Positions 1 to 12,100 of a DNA stretch of 64,000 nt are shown in pieces (positions within the stretch are counted from its first letter, which is position 1; each line of letters begins with the position of its first letter). Made by a program: the position numbers and the translations under genes. Source of the stretch: Charina bottae. Its lineage: Eukaryota > Chordata > Lepidosauria > Squamata > Charinaidae. The notes beneath the pieces were generated by a model that did no database searches, had not been told where the DNA came from, and worked only from the letters and a program-made list of their open reading frames with translations. The DNA is taken from contig JALMGJ010000004.1 of assembly GCA_023362775.1 (NCBI GenBank), forward strand, positions 56,752,798-56,816,797. Direction: 5' to 3'.

Positions 1-1060
1 TTTCAGGTTCAAATCAGGTTTATCCATAAATTCATCATCATTTCATCATTTCAGTCCTGGTATCAGCAAAAGTCCATTAAGGGTTGCCAGAAATAACAGC
101 ATGTCTATTTTAACCTTGATCAAATAAACTAACTTTATATTCCTTCCTTTTACTTCTAGCAATCTTAATCTTTAGTCCCATTTTTTATAATATTGAAGAA
201 TTGATTTAATTTCTTTTTTGCCCCTTCTTATAAGATTGATCAAGATTCAAGTTATAACAAACCTCTTTTGTAAATCCAGTGTAAAAAAATTATCCAGGTC
301 ACTCTCTTGGTTTATTATTTGTAATTCCCTTTTGATTTTTAAACCATCAACCAATTTCTTTTATATGTCCAATGAGACATCTTTTTCCATATCATTCTCG
401 TAGCCTGTCATTTGTAGATCTACTTTCAGTGTCAGCTCTATCTCTGTCTTGTCAGATAAAACTTGTTCCTCTGCTGCCATTTCTCCCATAACATCTTTTG
501 GACACAATCTATTCACGGAAGCAAACATCATTGATATTAACTTCTGATTCCGTTTTTCAAGTTTCCTTCAGTATTTCCAATGTTATATGTTGCATCATTC
601 TGTAGCTGTTGATCAGGTTTATGCATTCTTCTCCTTTAACTAAAATCTATAGTTCCCTCTAGTGTCCAATTTTTAAAATTGCTTATCTCTGTTATGTGTT
701 AGAAAAAATTCAAAACAAGTCCACTTTCCCATGGGAAGGATTCTTTATAATTAATTCCAAAATCTTATTTCAAATTTATCTGCACTCTTAATCCATTTAT
801 AACTTTCTAAAATCAAAGTCTTGCTTAGCTTTTTGCTGTTTATTTCCATTTTTTTAAGTTCTTAAGCTTGTAGTTAAAATTTTCCGTCATTAAGGGTTGA
901 AGGCAGATTCACCTTCTTGTGAGTGTTTTCAGACTTGTCGATCTAAACGTCTCTAAAAGCTGAAAAGTAGTTAACAAGCAGAGCCATTTCAGTCCGCCAT
1001 TTCTTTCTCCAGAAGTCCCACTGTACAATTAGGTTTCAATCTTTTCCAGTATTGGAGTTT
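1..1060 (-). repeat. LINE-like interspersed repeat, 5'-region piece (probably L1), copy A
   Basis: This stretch matches 43470-45375 over most of its length. Shared landmarks include the blocks around 85-130, 655-690, 720-800 and 860-910, which recur at about 44050-44100, 44615-44650, 44680-44770 and 44880-44930 in the same orientation and order. No long reading frame survives. Copy B carries what looks like a LINE leader in minus orientation, so minus orientation is inferred here. Assignment to L1 is a guess, based on L1-type remnants elsewhere in the window; what the sequence shows is a dispersed repeat. The left end runs off the window. Confidence 0.6.
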
Positions 1061-2559
1061 TTCAAGATTGTGAAGACCTAAGAACTGAGACATAAACTCT
1101 TGTGTACAGCATGCATGATTGTAATACTGATATGCTTATACATGAATGTGAAAAATTCAATTAACATTGTCTTTAAATTCAACCTACAGGACTGCTCTCA
1201 GCTTATTTCTTGTAGATATCTTTTTAAGAGAGAATGTAAACATACAATTTGACTTTCATAGCTCTTCCTTTGCCCTTGAAAAATACTTTAATTCACTAAT
1301 CAAACAGAAACAATCCTTTTAAACAGCTGCATTTGTGTAATATAGCTCATTCTGGCTAAAAATGAAAAAGAGTCCCAAACTTGCTATGGTTATGGTTATA
1401 TACACCAAGAAATGTTACGTAGGAATAATAAACAAAGCAGTGTAAATCAAACTGTGACCTTTGTAACAGGAATGTAATATCTGATAATCCTGCGGGATGA
1501 CCTTACTGTGGCTATTCTAGTACATCTACATTCTTTTCTACTAACAGGACTGTAACCTGCCTTAATTGCAAATACTAACACCATGTACCATAAACAATGG
1601 CATATATCATGCCCATATACTGCCTCCCTTGACACCAAAGAAAAAACAACAGTCTGGTTTCTGTTATCTGTCCCTTTTCTCTCCAGTGTTATCAGGTGGC
1701 TCTGATTTGCCTGCTCCTTTCTGTGCCTTTTCTCATGCTTATGCCATGTACAGTTCATCATACATGACAACCCTCCACACTGTTGTTCATTATTATAGTA
1801 AACTGTTACATTTGTACTTGGCATTGACTAGGGGTCATTTTTAAGTGGGATCTACCAACCACTTGTTCAGAGAATTGTAATGATAAAGGTTGATTCCTTG
1901 TGATGTCAGGACTGACATGCCTAATTGGAAGAATAACTAGTTGAGATCCTTACTCTTTTCAGCAGACCTATTAATTTCAGACAGATCTGATGGCTTTAAA
2001 TCTTTTTTATTCTTTCCAACCCAACTGAATGTTGGAAAGAAATTATGTAAAAGGGCTCAGGACTATGTCAGCAGGATAACTTTCCAAAAGCAGAAGAGAA
2101 TGGGGACAAATTTGGTATGGTAAAGAGAAACTGGTAAAAGAAAGCTTAAGTTCAAAAATGGCCTGGATTCAAATAAGGGCTGTGGAGAAAAAAAATCCAG
2201 AAAGTGCATCCCTGTGGGAGTGGCAGTTGGATAGTGATTTGGATAGTGATCTGACTCTTCCATTCTCAGTCTCCTTCCTTCCTCCCTCCTGGTCATTTGA
2301 CCCAGAGCAGAGCATACACAGCCAGCCCTGTGTTTCCATTGTACATACATATCCCCAAACAGAAAGACACAACCTGAGGGAGAACAGACACACAAGCAAT
2401 ACATATGTACTGTACCCACACTGATGAAATCCTGCCTTTACTACCACTTGCTTCTGTGAGTACACCCACCCTGATTAATCTCTGGCAAGGAAATGCACAT
2501 GCACACATAAACACAAATGTGACTTCATTATGCAGAAGAAGTGGGGCTATTGTTGGTAA
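1061..2559. other. Non-repetitive AT-rich DNA, no gene seen
   Basis: Short open frames on both strands here overlap each other, lack splice context and resemble no family I know. If PDK3 exon 1 lies upstream of the window this is part of intron 1. Confidence 0.5.
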
Positions 2560-5500
2560 CCTCACTTGCTGGATCGTCACCTTGTTGTGGTGAGTGGGCT
2601 TGTGTGTTCCCAATGAACCCTGTGAGCGAAGCCGTCGGGAGTCATGTACTCCTGGTAGGGTCACCCATGGCGGTAAGGTCCAGGGGGAGGAACCAGACAA
2701 AGAACGATCCAAGAAAGTCCTCAACGGCAGAACAGGCGGAAGATAACAAGGTGTATTGTTACAACGGCTGCGAAGGCGGATGAAGGCTGCAGCAGACAAA
2801 AGGTCACCAATCGTCATGGTATCCATGCCATTGGATTAGAGCCTTTTTCTGTGAAGGTTGTGTGCTGATCGTTGTGCACCGATCTCCACACATAAAACAA
2901 ATTCACGCACAGGCGTCTTCCAACCACACCAAACCCAAAACAACCAAAAGTCCCATGGCGATTGACGAATGGCAACGGGGGCAGGACTGTGAAATCCGGA
3001 AGCTCCTAGTCATGAACCAGCACATGGGCGGTGGATACGGATTCAGTCGCCCTGACTCAAGGATCGAGGCAGTTGAGTAGTTCGGCAGCTGTATCCACGA
3101 CTGAGCAGCCCTATTTAGGATCCACTCTGCTCACCCCACATGGGGAGGGGGCTAGAAAAGGTGCCCTAAACATAGTCTGCCTCATTTTCTCCCTGACTGG
3201 ATTACCGCGACCAGTGGGGTCACCATCTAGCGGTCGTAAAAAACACATGAATTTTGGAACATGGAATATACGGACACTGCAAGACAATATGGATAGTGAA
3301 CGACCTGAACGTAGGACTGCCATTATTGCAAGGGAGCTGAGACGTTTTAATCTTGATATAGCAGCACTCCAAGAAACTCGAGCAGGAGAAGGACAGTTGA
3401 AGGAAGAAAAAGGAGGTTATACCTTCTTTTGGAAAGGACTGCCTGAACAAGAATGACGAATACATGGGGTAGGCTTTGCTATCAAAAACGACCTTGTGAA
3501 GCTCTTGTCAGAAGTTCCCACTGGGATTAACGAACGACTCTCAACTCTCCGAATAAAACTCGCCAAAAACCAACAGGCGACTATCCTAAGTGCTTACGCA
3601 CCAACACTAGATGCAGATGAGGATATAAAGGAAAAATTTTATACCCAGCTGGACACCATCTTATCAGAGATACCAAAGGAGGATAAAATTATCCTCCTGG
3701 GCGATTTCAATGCAAGAGTTGGGCGTGACTTTGATTTGTGGCCAGGGATCATTGGGAAAGAAGGAGTTGACAACAGCAACACGAATGGAATCTTACTTCT
3801 GACTAAATGTGCAGAGCATAACCTTGTCATTACTAACACACTCTTTCGCCAGAAAAATAAATTTAAAACATCATGGAAGCACCCACAGTCGAAGCACTGG
3901 CATCTTTTAGATTATGTAATTGTCCGTGCTAGAGATCGCCGTGATGTACTTCTCACCAGAGCCATGATGAGCGCCGATGACTGCTGGACAGACCATCAAT
4001 TAATTTGATCCACGATGGCCATAAGGATTGTCCCTCATCGTAGGCTCCAAGGAAGAAAACCAAGGCGTAAAATGAATACACTGGCCCTTCAAGATTCTAT
4101 TAAACGAGCTTGCTTTCAATCAACTCTCAAGAAACATCTGCCTATGGAACTTCCTGAAAATGTTGAGGAACACTGGATTAAATTGAAGACTTCTATTATT
4201 TCAGCCTGTGAACAAACTATCGGATACCAGACTAAGAGACATCAGGACTGGTTTGATGAGAACGATAGTGAGATTGAACATATTATTGACGAGAAAAGGA
4301 AAGCCTTCCGGATATAGCAAAAAGATATTAACTGTGCCGTTAAGAAAAAAATCTACGCCAGTGCAAAGGCAGAAGTCCAAAGAAGAACTAGAGAACTTAA
4401 GAACATATGGTGGATAAAAAAAGCCCAAGAAACCCAACATTTTGCAGATGCTCATGATGCACGGGGCTTTTTTAATGCCATAAAGGCCATCTATGGACCA
4501 ACAAACCATGGTACAAATCCCTTACGCTCAGTAGATGGTGCTAAACTTCTAAAGGACAAAGAGTCTATTGCACTGCGCTGGAAAGAGCATTACTACAATC
4601 TCCTTAATCGTCACTCTACTGTGGCCGATGAAGTCTTCTTGCAAATCCCGCAAAAACAAATAAGAGATGAGCTTGCAGTACCCCCTAGTTTGGAGAAAGT
4701 CAGTAAAGCCACTAAACAAATGAAAAATAACAAAGCTAGTGGACCTGATGGGATTTTTGCTGAAGTCTTTAAAGAAGGCGGGCCTGAACTTACACAACAA
4801 CTTCATAAGCTCATCGAAAAAATCTGGATGAGGGAGGAGATTCCAGCAGACTTTAGAGATGCCATAATTATCACTCTCTTTAAAAAGGGTGATAGAACAG
4901 ACTGTGGAAACTATCGAGGCATCTCCCTTCTAGCCACAGCAGGCAAAATCCTGGCAAAGATCATTGCAAACCGTCTCCTATCTGTATCAGAAGACATCCT
5001 CCCTGAAACGCAAAATGGCTTCCGCCCTTCCAGGGGAACAGTGGATATGATCTTCACTGCACGACAGCTTCAAGAAAAATGCAAGGAGCAAAACCACCCT
5101 CTGTACATGGCGTTTATTGATCTGACTAAAGCTTTTGATACTGTAAATCGTACTGCTCTCTGGACCATCCTTCTGAAAATCGGATGCCCTGATAAATTTG
5201 TGAACATCTTGCGGTTACTCCATGACGACATGATGGCAACAATCCTGAATAACAATGGCTCTCAAAGCGATCCATTTAAAGTGGGATCCGGCGTTAAACA
5301 GGGATGTGTTATTGCTCCAACCTTATTCGCTATCTTCATCGCTATGATTCTACACCTTGTTGAAGAGAAACTTCCTACTGGTGTAGAAATTATATATCGA
5401 ACAGATGGAAAGCTTTTTAATCTTAGTAGGCTGGAAGCAAAAAATAAGGTAATTACAACTTCTGTTATAGAACTTCAATATGCTGATGATAACGTAGTCT

Positions 5501-6490
5501 GTGCACACTCCGAGGAAGATCTTCAAACTATCCTAAACATCTTTGCAGAAGCATATGAAAAGCTTGGCCTCTCGATTAACATTAAAAAAACCAAAGTGCT
5601 TTACCAGCAAGTTCGAACCAATCCCTCCGCAGCGCCATCAATCCAGCTTAAAGGTGTGTCACTAGAAAATGTCGACCACTTTTCTTATCTCGGCAGCCAT
5701 CTATCTACAAAAGCCGACATCGACGCTGAAATTCAGCATCGCCTGAGCTCTGCGAGTGTAGCTTTCTCCCGAATGAAGCGTAGAGTGTTTGAGGATCGGG
5801 ACATTCGCAGGGAGACCAAAATGCTTGTTTACAAAGCCATTGTACTACCAACCCTTCTGTACGCCTGTGAAACATGGACCCTCTACAAACGCCACCTCCA
5901 ACTTCTTGAAAGATTCCATCAACGCTGCCTCCGAAAAATTCTGCAAATTACTTGGGAAGATAGGCGGACTAATGTTAGCGTATTAGAAGAAGCGAAAACC
6001 ACCAGCATTGAAACAATGATCATCCAACATCAACTTCGCTGGACCGGTCATGTTGTTCGAATGCCTGACCATCGTCTTCCAAAGCAGCTACTTTACTCCC
6101 AACTTAAGAATGGAAAACGGAATATTGGTGGACAGCAAAAGAGATTCAAAGATACTCTCAAAGCTAATTTAAAAAAAATGTAATATCAACATTGAGAACT
6201 GGGAAGCCCTAACTCATGAGCGTTTCAATTGGAGGTCAGCCTTTATTAATGGCGCTATGGACTTTGAAGAAGCACGAGTACAGGGCGAAAGGGAGAAAAG
6301 AGCTAAAAGGAAGGCACGTCAGGCAAACCCTCATCATGACCGTCTCCCACCCGGAAACCCATGCCCTCATTGTGGGAGGTTGTGCGGATCCAGAATTGGC
6401 CTTTATAGCCACTTACGGATCCACCGTTAAAATTTTACCTTTGGAAGACAATCTTACTCGGCTACGAGTGATCGCCAATGATTGTTGGTA
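2560..6490 (+). mobile_element. RTE-type non-LTR retrotransposon (LINE), nearly full length, inactivated
   Basis: One reading frame runs from the leader at about 3031 to 6183. An AP-type endonuclease comes first (GTWNIRTLQ near 3250, LQETRAGE, GDFNARVG near 3700, TDHQLI near 4000). A reverse transcriptase follows (KASGPDG, GFRPSRGT, FIDLTKAFD, GVKQGC, and catalytic YADD near 5480). The frame has three in-frame stops, at 3454-3456 (TGA), 4006-4008 (TGA) and 4315-4317 (TAG). The last 520 codons, 4621-6183, are open and hold all RT motifs. A one-base shift in an A-run near 6168-6176 moves the C-terminus to the next frame, where a C2H2-like finger (CPHC...HLRIH, 6362-6427) ends at TAA 6428. The family is the one often mis-annotated as craniofacial development protein 2-like. 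RTE superfamily is likely; the exact clade is uncertain. It lies in sense with PDK3, probably in intron 1. Confidence 0.85.
4621..6183 (+). CDS. Open reverse-transcriptase half of the RTE-type LINE (520 codons)
   Basis: This is the longest intact frame in the window. It codes the RT palm and fingers with the catalytic YADD (near 5480-5490) preserved, then the thumb (HFSYLGSHL near 5680) and the conserved YACETWT / LRKILQITWEDRRTN tail typical of RTE-type polyproteins. The first ATG is simply the first one after the upstream stop, not a natural start. In an active element the protein would begin about 1.4 kb upstream, before the endonuclease. It ends prematurely at TAA 6181-6183 because of the A-run frameshift, losing the C-terminal zinc finger. 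It is a transposon remnant, not a host gene. Confidence 0.8.
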   Translation: MADEVFLQIPQKQIRDELAVPPSLEKVSKATKQMKNNKASGPDGIFAEVFKEGGPELTQQLHKLIEKIWMREEIPADFRDAIIITLFKKGDRTDCGNYRGISLLATAGKILAKIIANRLLSVSEDILPETQNGFRPSRGTVDMIFTARQLQEKCKEQNHPLYMAFIDLTKAFDTVNRTALWTILLKIGCPDKFVNILRLLHDDMMATILNNNGSQSDPFKVGSGVKQGCVIAPTLFAIFIAMILHLVEEKLPTGVEIIYRTDGKLFNLSRLEAKNKVITTSVIELQYADDNVVCAHSEEDLQTILNIFAEAYEKLGLSINIKKTKVLYQQVRTNPSAAPSIQLKGVSLENVDHFSYLGSHLSTKADIDAEIQHRLSSASVAFSRMKRRVFEDRDIRRETKMLVYKAIVLPTLLYACETWTLYKRHLQLLERFHQRCLRKILQITWEDRRTNVSVLEEAKTTSIETMIIQHQLRWTGHVVRMPDHRLPKQLLYSQLKNGKRNIGGQQKRFKDTLKANLKKM

Positions 6491-8445
6491 AGGGATTAGT
6501 AAGAATTCTAGAACCCGTGCTCTGCATGTTTTCCCAATCTTAATATAGGTAATTCCATGGCAGAACCTGATTTGCATTTTATATCAATTTTAATCTTAAC
6601 TCAAAGGTTTTCTAGTTAAAAGAAAAAAATCCTCATTTGTGGATAAGCATGGAAAATATATTAATACTTGTAAGATCATATCTAAAGCAAAATATTGCTA
6701 AATTATAACAAGTTATTATTAGCCATACCTTAAAGGAGCAAGAGGAAATATATACATAAGAAATAACTGATTGGGTTCTATCCTGCCAATGTACATTTAT
6801 CTGTGAACAGATGCCAAATGATGTGCTGTTGGACTGATTATAATGGGACTGCCTTAAAAAGTGTGACCTTGATTGTGCCAGTTGCACTACACTTAAGGAT
6901 TTTTCAAATTGCAAATCTTAGTTATTATATGCATAGCAATGCTTTTAACATTATTTCCTGGGCTGCAAGAACATAACTTAATCAGTACCTTGCAGCACTT
7001 GTTCATTTTTCAGGCAGTTGTCTTTTGTGACTATGACTAATGCATTTGCAATTTTTCTTTTCCATAAAGTGGAATACTGACAGCTCATTAAGGTAAAACA
7101 CAGGTCTGAATTCACCTGGCCTTTTTGAATATTACTATGGAGGGGTCTGCTATTAAGGAGGGGGTGAGAGGAATGAAAATGGGTATAGTGTCTAATCTGA
7201 AATCTAAATGTCTGACTGTTGGGTGCTATACTGTATAGAACGGTCAAGTTCCCTTATAGGAACAGTGAATAAATGTTAACAGAGTTTTGATAATTTGAAG
7301 ATAGAGTTGCAATCCAGCACCCACTTGACTGGGAACAGGCCATATTAAGCTTACTTCTTAGCTGAGTGTGTAAGATTATGCTTTAAAGTCATAACAAAGT
7401 TAAAGCTAAAGGACCATTAAATTTCATGAGGATGAGGCACATAGTGCAACCCTTAATTTTCATTAATTTCAATGGAAATGTTTTATCAAACTTTCTCAAG
7501 TGTCCCCAGCATTTTAAGACTGGACTGTTCTTCAGAGAGTAGTTTTTCTTTTATCACACTCACTTTTCCAGCCCAGAACCATTGGTCTATTCTATAGCAA
7601 ACATGTAGAAGTGTATGCAGTTTTTTGGTGTATGTAAGTATGTGTACTGTGATACTAGTCTATCATTGTAGAGAAATTGAACAAGACCTATCTGTCCATT
7701 CCTAAAACCATCCACATACAAAACCATCCGCATAGAGACAAATCAAATTGCATCTATTAGACATGTATTATACCATTAAAACCCTTTAATATTTGTTTTC
7801 AAAATAAGTAATTTGAACCAGTCAGATTTATTTTATTAATCTTTATAGTTATGTGCTGCATGTGAATTAGCATAGTTGAAAATATAGAATTAATATACGA
7901 TGCTAAATGCATTCACACCATCCAATCTTCATCAGAAGCAAATAGAAGCTAATTAAAGACTGCATTATCCTATGCTAGTTTATCCAGGTTTTGAGAACTT
8001 CAGGGGGACCTTTTCTTGGTCCCACTAGTACATTCAGTAAGAATTAGTCTATTAAAATATTTGATATACAGTACTAGAAGTTCAGAGCATTGAGGCTATG
8101 CTATTGCACACAGTTGCCTTAATAATTGCATTCATAATAATATCTGAAATATAGTAAGAAATTCTTGTAGTTGATTTTGTTGTAGTTGATGATTCTGGAT
8201 GGACTTGCAAGGTATATTTATGTAGTACATGTCAGGTTTTAATCCTTGAAGTTCATGATATTTCCCAGATCTTAATCCTTTACAAAATGACATAGTCTGT
8301 TTAATAAAAGAAGCTACAATAAAGCAGCCATAGCCAGGGATGATGTTAAGGTACAGAACTCTCTTAAGAATAGCAACTTGCCATGGTCAGTGGGCTTTAA
8401 GAGTGTAGGGGACCCCAGTCATTCTTTACATTTTAAATTGCAAAG
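6491..8445. other. Intron-like unique sequence
   Basis: AT-rich, without convincing repeats, exons or long reading frames. Probably the 3' part of PDK3 intron 1. Confidence 0.5.
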
Positions 8446-8459
8446 ATAAAGTTGTTTGT

Positions 8460-8715
8460 ATTGTCGAAGGCTTTCACGGCCAGAGTTCAATGGCTGTTGT
8501 GGGTCTTCCGGGCTGTGTGGCCGTGTTCTGGAAGTTGTGGTTCCTAATGTTTCGCCAGCATCTGTGGCCAGCATCTTCAGAGGGCAGGAGCACAGGAGAT
8601 TTTGCTTCTATCTGTGCTCCTGCCCTCTGAAGATGCTGGCCACAGATGCTGGCGAAACGTTAGGAACCACAACTTCCAGAACACGGCCACACAGCCCGGA
8701 AGACCCACAACAGCC
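8460..8715. mobile_element. Penelope-like terminal-repeat foldback with 14-bp target duplication
   Basis: Two arms of 105 bp (8490-8594 and 8613-8717) are inverted copies with a single C/T mismatch, around an 18-nt centre. The whole is flanked by the direct repeat ATAAAGTTGTTTGT (8446-8459 and 8716-8729), a target-site duplication. Each arm carries the motif CTGAAGAT / hairpin / GAAACGT, followed by a conserved tail (AGGAACCACAACTTCCAGAA), the same layout as the Penelope-like element at 37020-38990. The left arm has an extra about 30 bp (TTGTCGAAGGCTTTCACGG) typical of this family's outer end. Retrotransposed pairs of inverted terminal repeats without a coding region are expected for Penelope-like elements. 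Family membership is inferred from the shared motif. Confidence 0.7.
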
Positions 8716-9046
8716 ATAAAGTTGTTTGTTCCCAAGTGACACCCAAGATGCAGCTTGATACCAATATTTATTTGTACTTACTCAGTTAAAAATAAAGTAT
8801 CCAGTAAGGCAAAGGACGTAAGTTTGAAGTTAGTATCTTCGATTAATGCAATTAATTGGTGTTAATACATATTACAAGCTGGATATGGAATTCTAACAAT
8901 CAGATTGAAATCATATTTAGTAAGCAAGAAGAAAACTTACAGTGATAAAGTGCAGTCTTGATAGATAAAGTGTATTTTAACAGCTTATTTCTATTTTCTA
9001 AGAATGTTTCAAGACAGAAAAACATAAAGCTCTTTTCTTCCCACAG

Positions 9047-9188
9047 GGCGTGATAATGCATGTGAGAAAACATCATACATGTTCCTGAGAAAAGAGCTTC
9101 CTGTGCGACTTGCTAATACTATGAGAGAAGTAAATTTGTTGCCTGACAACTTGTTGAATAGACCTTCTGTTAAGTTAGTACAAAGTTG
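9047..9188 (+). CDS. PDK3: PDK3 exon 2 (142 bp)
   Basis: Acceptor CCCACAG before 9047, donor GTAAGT at 9189. The exon begins with the last two bases of a Gly codon and ends with TG of a Trp codon completed in exon 3. It encodes [17 protein letters not shown] through [10 protein letters not shown], the first helices of the regulatory four-helix bundle that help bind the lipoyl domain of E2. No start codon belongs here: the phase-1 entry shows that an upstream exon is required. Confidence 0.95.
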
Positions 9189-12100
9189 GTAAGTGCTGAG
9201 TAAAAAAAGGCCAACAAAATAAGCATGAGTTGCACAACGAAAATTAGTTATATTATAATGTATCTGCATATAATTAATTCAGTAGCTGTGTTTCTCCTCC
9301 ATTCTGTACTTGCCTTGACTATTCCTTGCCCACGTGCATTTTAGCTTTTTTCTTATTAGGAAACTCCCAATTCCATTTTTTCCCCTGGCCTTACTGATAG
9401 AAACTCTTCCCTGTCCTAACTATTCCCCTAATTTATTCCAGCTCTCTTTTTTGAACAAAGTTCTGCTACAACACATTTAAGATAATTTTTTGTGTATATG
9501 TATGTGTATAAACATGCATGCACGGATGTATTTATTATGTAATCCTTGCAGTATTAGGCTAAGATTATCCTTTGCCACTGAAGATAATTTAGGTTTTCAA
9601 GTAAGTTGAGCCTTCTTTACGAAATTATTTTACCATATCAGTTTACATTTTGCCTCTTCCTTTTTAAACCTAATCACTCAACTGTGTTTCCAGGTTGTTT
9701 TATGTAGGTGTTAAATATCATGATTACAATATTAAACCTATGCTCTAATTGCCAGAGTGTTCAATACATGCTCCCCAGCATCATCTGCAATCAACCCTCA
9801 GGGAAGCATTGGAGTTACTAAAGCCCATCCCTGCTAGGTGATGCAGAAAAATATCATATTTGATGATACAGAATTCTATTAAAAGGTCCAGCAGAAGCAA
9901 TAGAGAATGTTCTCCCTGTCTAGTTCTAAGTGTAGTTAATCCGTGTAACTGCAACTGTCTCAATCGTAAATCTAGGCTTGAAACCAGTTTATAATGACCC
10001 TAGATAATCTATTCAATCCAAAAGCCTCTGGAACTGAGATAAGGGCTGCAGACCAGTTGGAAGTTGGAGACATCTAGAAAAGGCTTCTTTAACTGAGGTT
10101 TCACAATGCCCCTTCAAGTGTGCATAGTCTAATATCTCTTTCAAACAGTGCATTTAGCATTCAGTGTTACCACTTGTCCAAACCTCCCCTGGTCACCTTA
10201 ATCATTTAATATACTTCAATTTCTTTATCTGCTTAGATGGATATTAAGGTGCTAAAGATACATCATAAGGATTTGTGATAAACAGAGTAAATGTGAGCAA
10301 TTTTAATCTCAGATGACTAACAAGGATGGTCAGAATAGTCAAGAACAATTATTTCAGCTGCTTTGGTTATTTCCTTGTGCTAAAGATTAACCAGTACTTT
10401 GAGAGATCACCACTTGAAATGATAGGAAATTCCCTCAAAGGTTTTCAACTCCTGAAGATTAGAAATTCCTCTGAACATAAATCTCAACAGATAGGTGTGT
10501 GTGATTAGAGATCATGTACTGTTCTTCAGTACCCAAACTTGTCAAGAACAAAAGTTAGAGTATGTCCTGCAGTATCACTGTGAACAGTCACATATTTGCC
10601 ATGAGAATCGGGAAATCCTGGTATGATTCCTATTGTATCAGAATTATTTATTTATTTATTTAATTTTTTATCCCGCCTTTATATTTTTATAAATAACTCA
10701 AGGTGGCGAACATACCTAATACTCCTTCCTCCTCCTATTTTCCCCACAACAACAACCCTGTGAGGTGAGTTGGGCTGAGAGAGAGAGACTGGCCCAAGGT
10801 CACCCAGCCGGATTTCATGCCTAAGGCAGTACTAGAACTCACAGTCTCCTGGTTTCTAGCCCAGCACCTTCCCCATGGATGTTATTCAGAACTACTTGTG
10901 TGGGACACTGTGGTACTCTAATCAAAGCAGGCTCTTGGGCAACAAAGTGTGTAATACACCAACAGAACACCCATTTTGTCCTCTCCACCTAACCTCAAGG
11001 AAACGAAATTCAGAACTGCTGAATAGTGCATTCATCAAACTAATAGAACAGTGGTAAATCACAGCAAACCTTCCCCCCCCCCCCCGCCATTACCTTAGCT
11101 GATATTTTACAGAAAATCCTAATGAACAGGTTCATCTTAACCCGTCCCTTTTGTCTAATCAGAACTTTGTAATACATTCCAAGCCAGCTTCCTTATTCAG
11201 AATCAAGTTCTGAATGGGCATGTTTTTCCCACTCACACTAGTCAAGTTTAAATAGAGTATTGCCACCAAAACCTCAGGACTTTGGAGGACAAAGTAGATC
11301 CTCTTCACCTGTCAGCCCTGTAGTACTGTTTTAAACAAGTACCATTTTTTTCACATTTCTCGACCGTCCCGTCGTTTTAATATAAATGTCAATTTTGTCC
11401 CTTTAAAAAAAAATAGCAAAATGTCAGGCATGGCAAGATTGATTCAGCCAAGATGCAATTATCATTTAAAAAGTGCTTGATTGAGGTGCCTGATGTTGGG
11501 TGAGACTAGAGAGGGGCAAGGAAGGCGGAGAGAGAGGGAGGCAGAGAGAGATGGGGAGAGAGATCTTTGCCACCGCCTCTGCTCTGCTCTTAGCTGGTCA
11601 CTCTCTGCTCTGCTTGTTTTATTAAAATGTGTTTGGGATGTGATCCCGCCCCCTTTTTTCAAGAGTGAAACTGATTATTTATCCAGCTCAGCAAAGGAGA
11701 GTCTTTTGTTTGGGATTGTGGGAGGGAGAGAAAGAGGGAGAAAAAGGAGGAGGAGGAGAAGGGAAGGCAGAAGGAAGAGAAGCGTCGCCGGGCGTGGAGT
11801 TTTTGAATCCTCCCTTCCCTGCCTCTCTTCTCTCCCCCTTCCCCTTCTTCCTACCATCCATGATGTTACAAAGCCCATGAGCTGTGCGTTCCCCATTCGC
11901 CTCCTGTCAAATACAGTCCCCCTCTACATCTACCTAAATTTTTGTATGAGTTCTGTCACTGAAGAATAATTGTTAGCTCAATACGTTCATGTAATAAAAC
12001 TTTTTCATTTTAATGAAAACAAAAATATTTTTATATATACAGTAATCTGTTTAAGGACCAGCAAATGGATCTTAAAAACTCTTTAAAACTTTTTTTATCA

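Noticed and set aside
1447..1844. Overlapping 125-codon (minus) and 92-codon (plus) frames
   Set aside because: Mutually antisense, no domains, AT-rich unique DNA; chance frames.
2293..2826. 177-codon open frame on the minus strand
   Set aside because: It spans unique DNA and the LINE leader, has no family resemblance, and crosses the LINE boundary; chance.
6216..6491. 91-codon plus-strand frame after the LINE RT
   Set aside because: The real LINE continuation with CPHC...HLRIH is in the neighbouring frame and ends at 6428-6430; this frame is a shadow.
1..9046. Search for PDK3 exon 1 with start codon and mitochondrial presequence
   Set aside because: No ATG frame reading into a presequence and ending with a phase-1 donor after Phe was seen; exon 1 is probably upstream.
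11481..11969. 162-codon Arg/Glu-rich frame
   Set aside because: Low-complexity GA/CT sequence opens frames on both strands; no domain or splice context.
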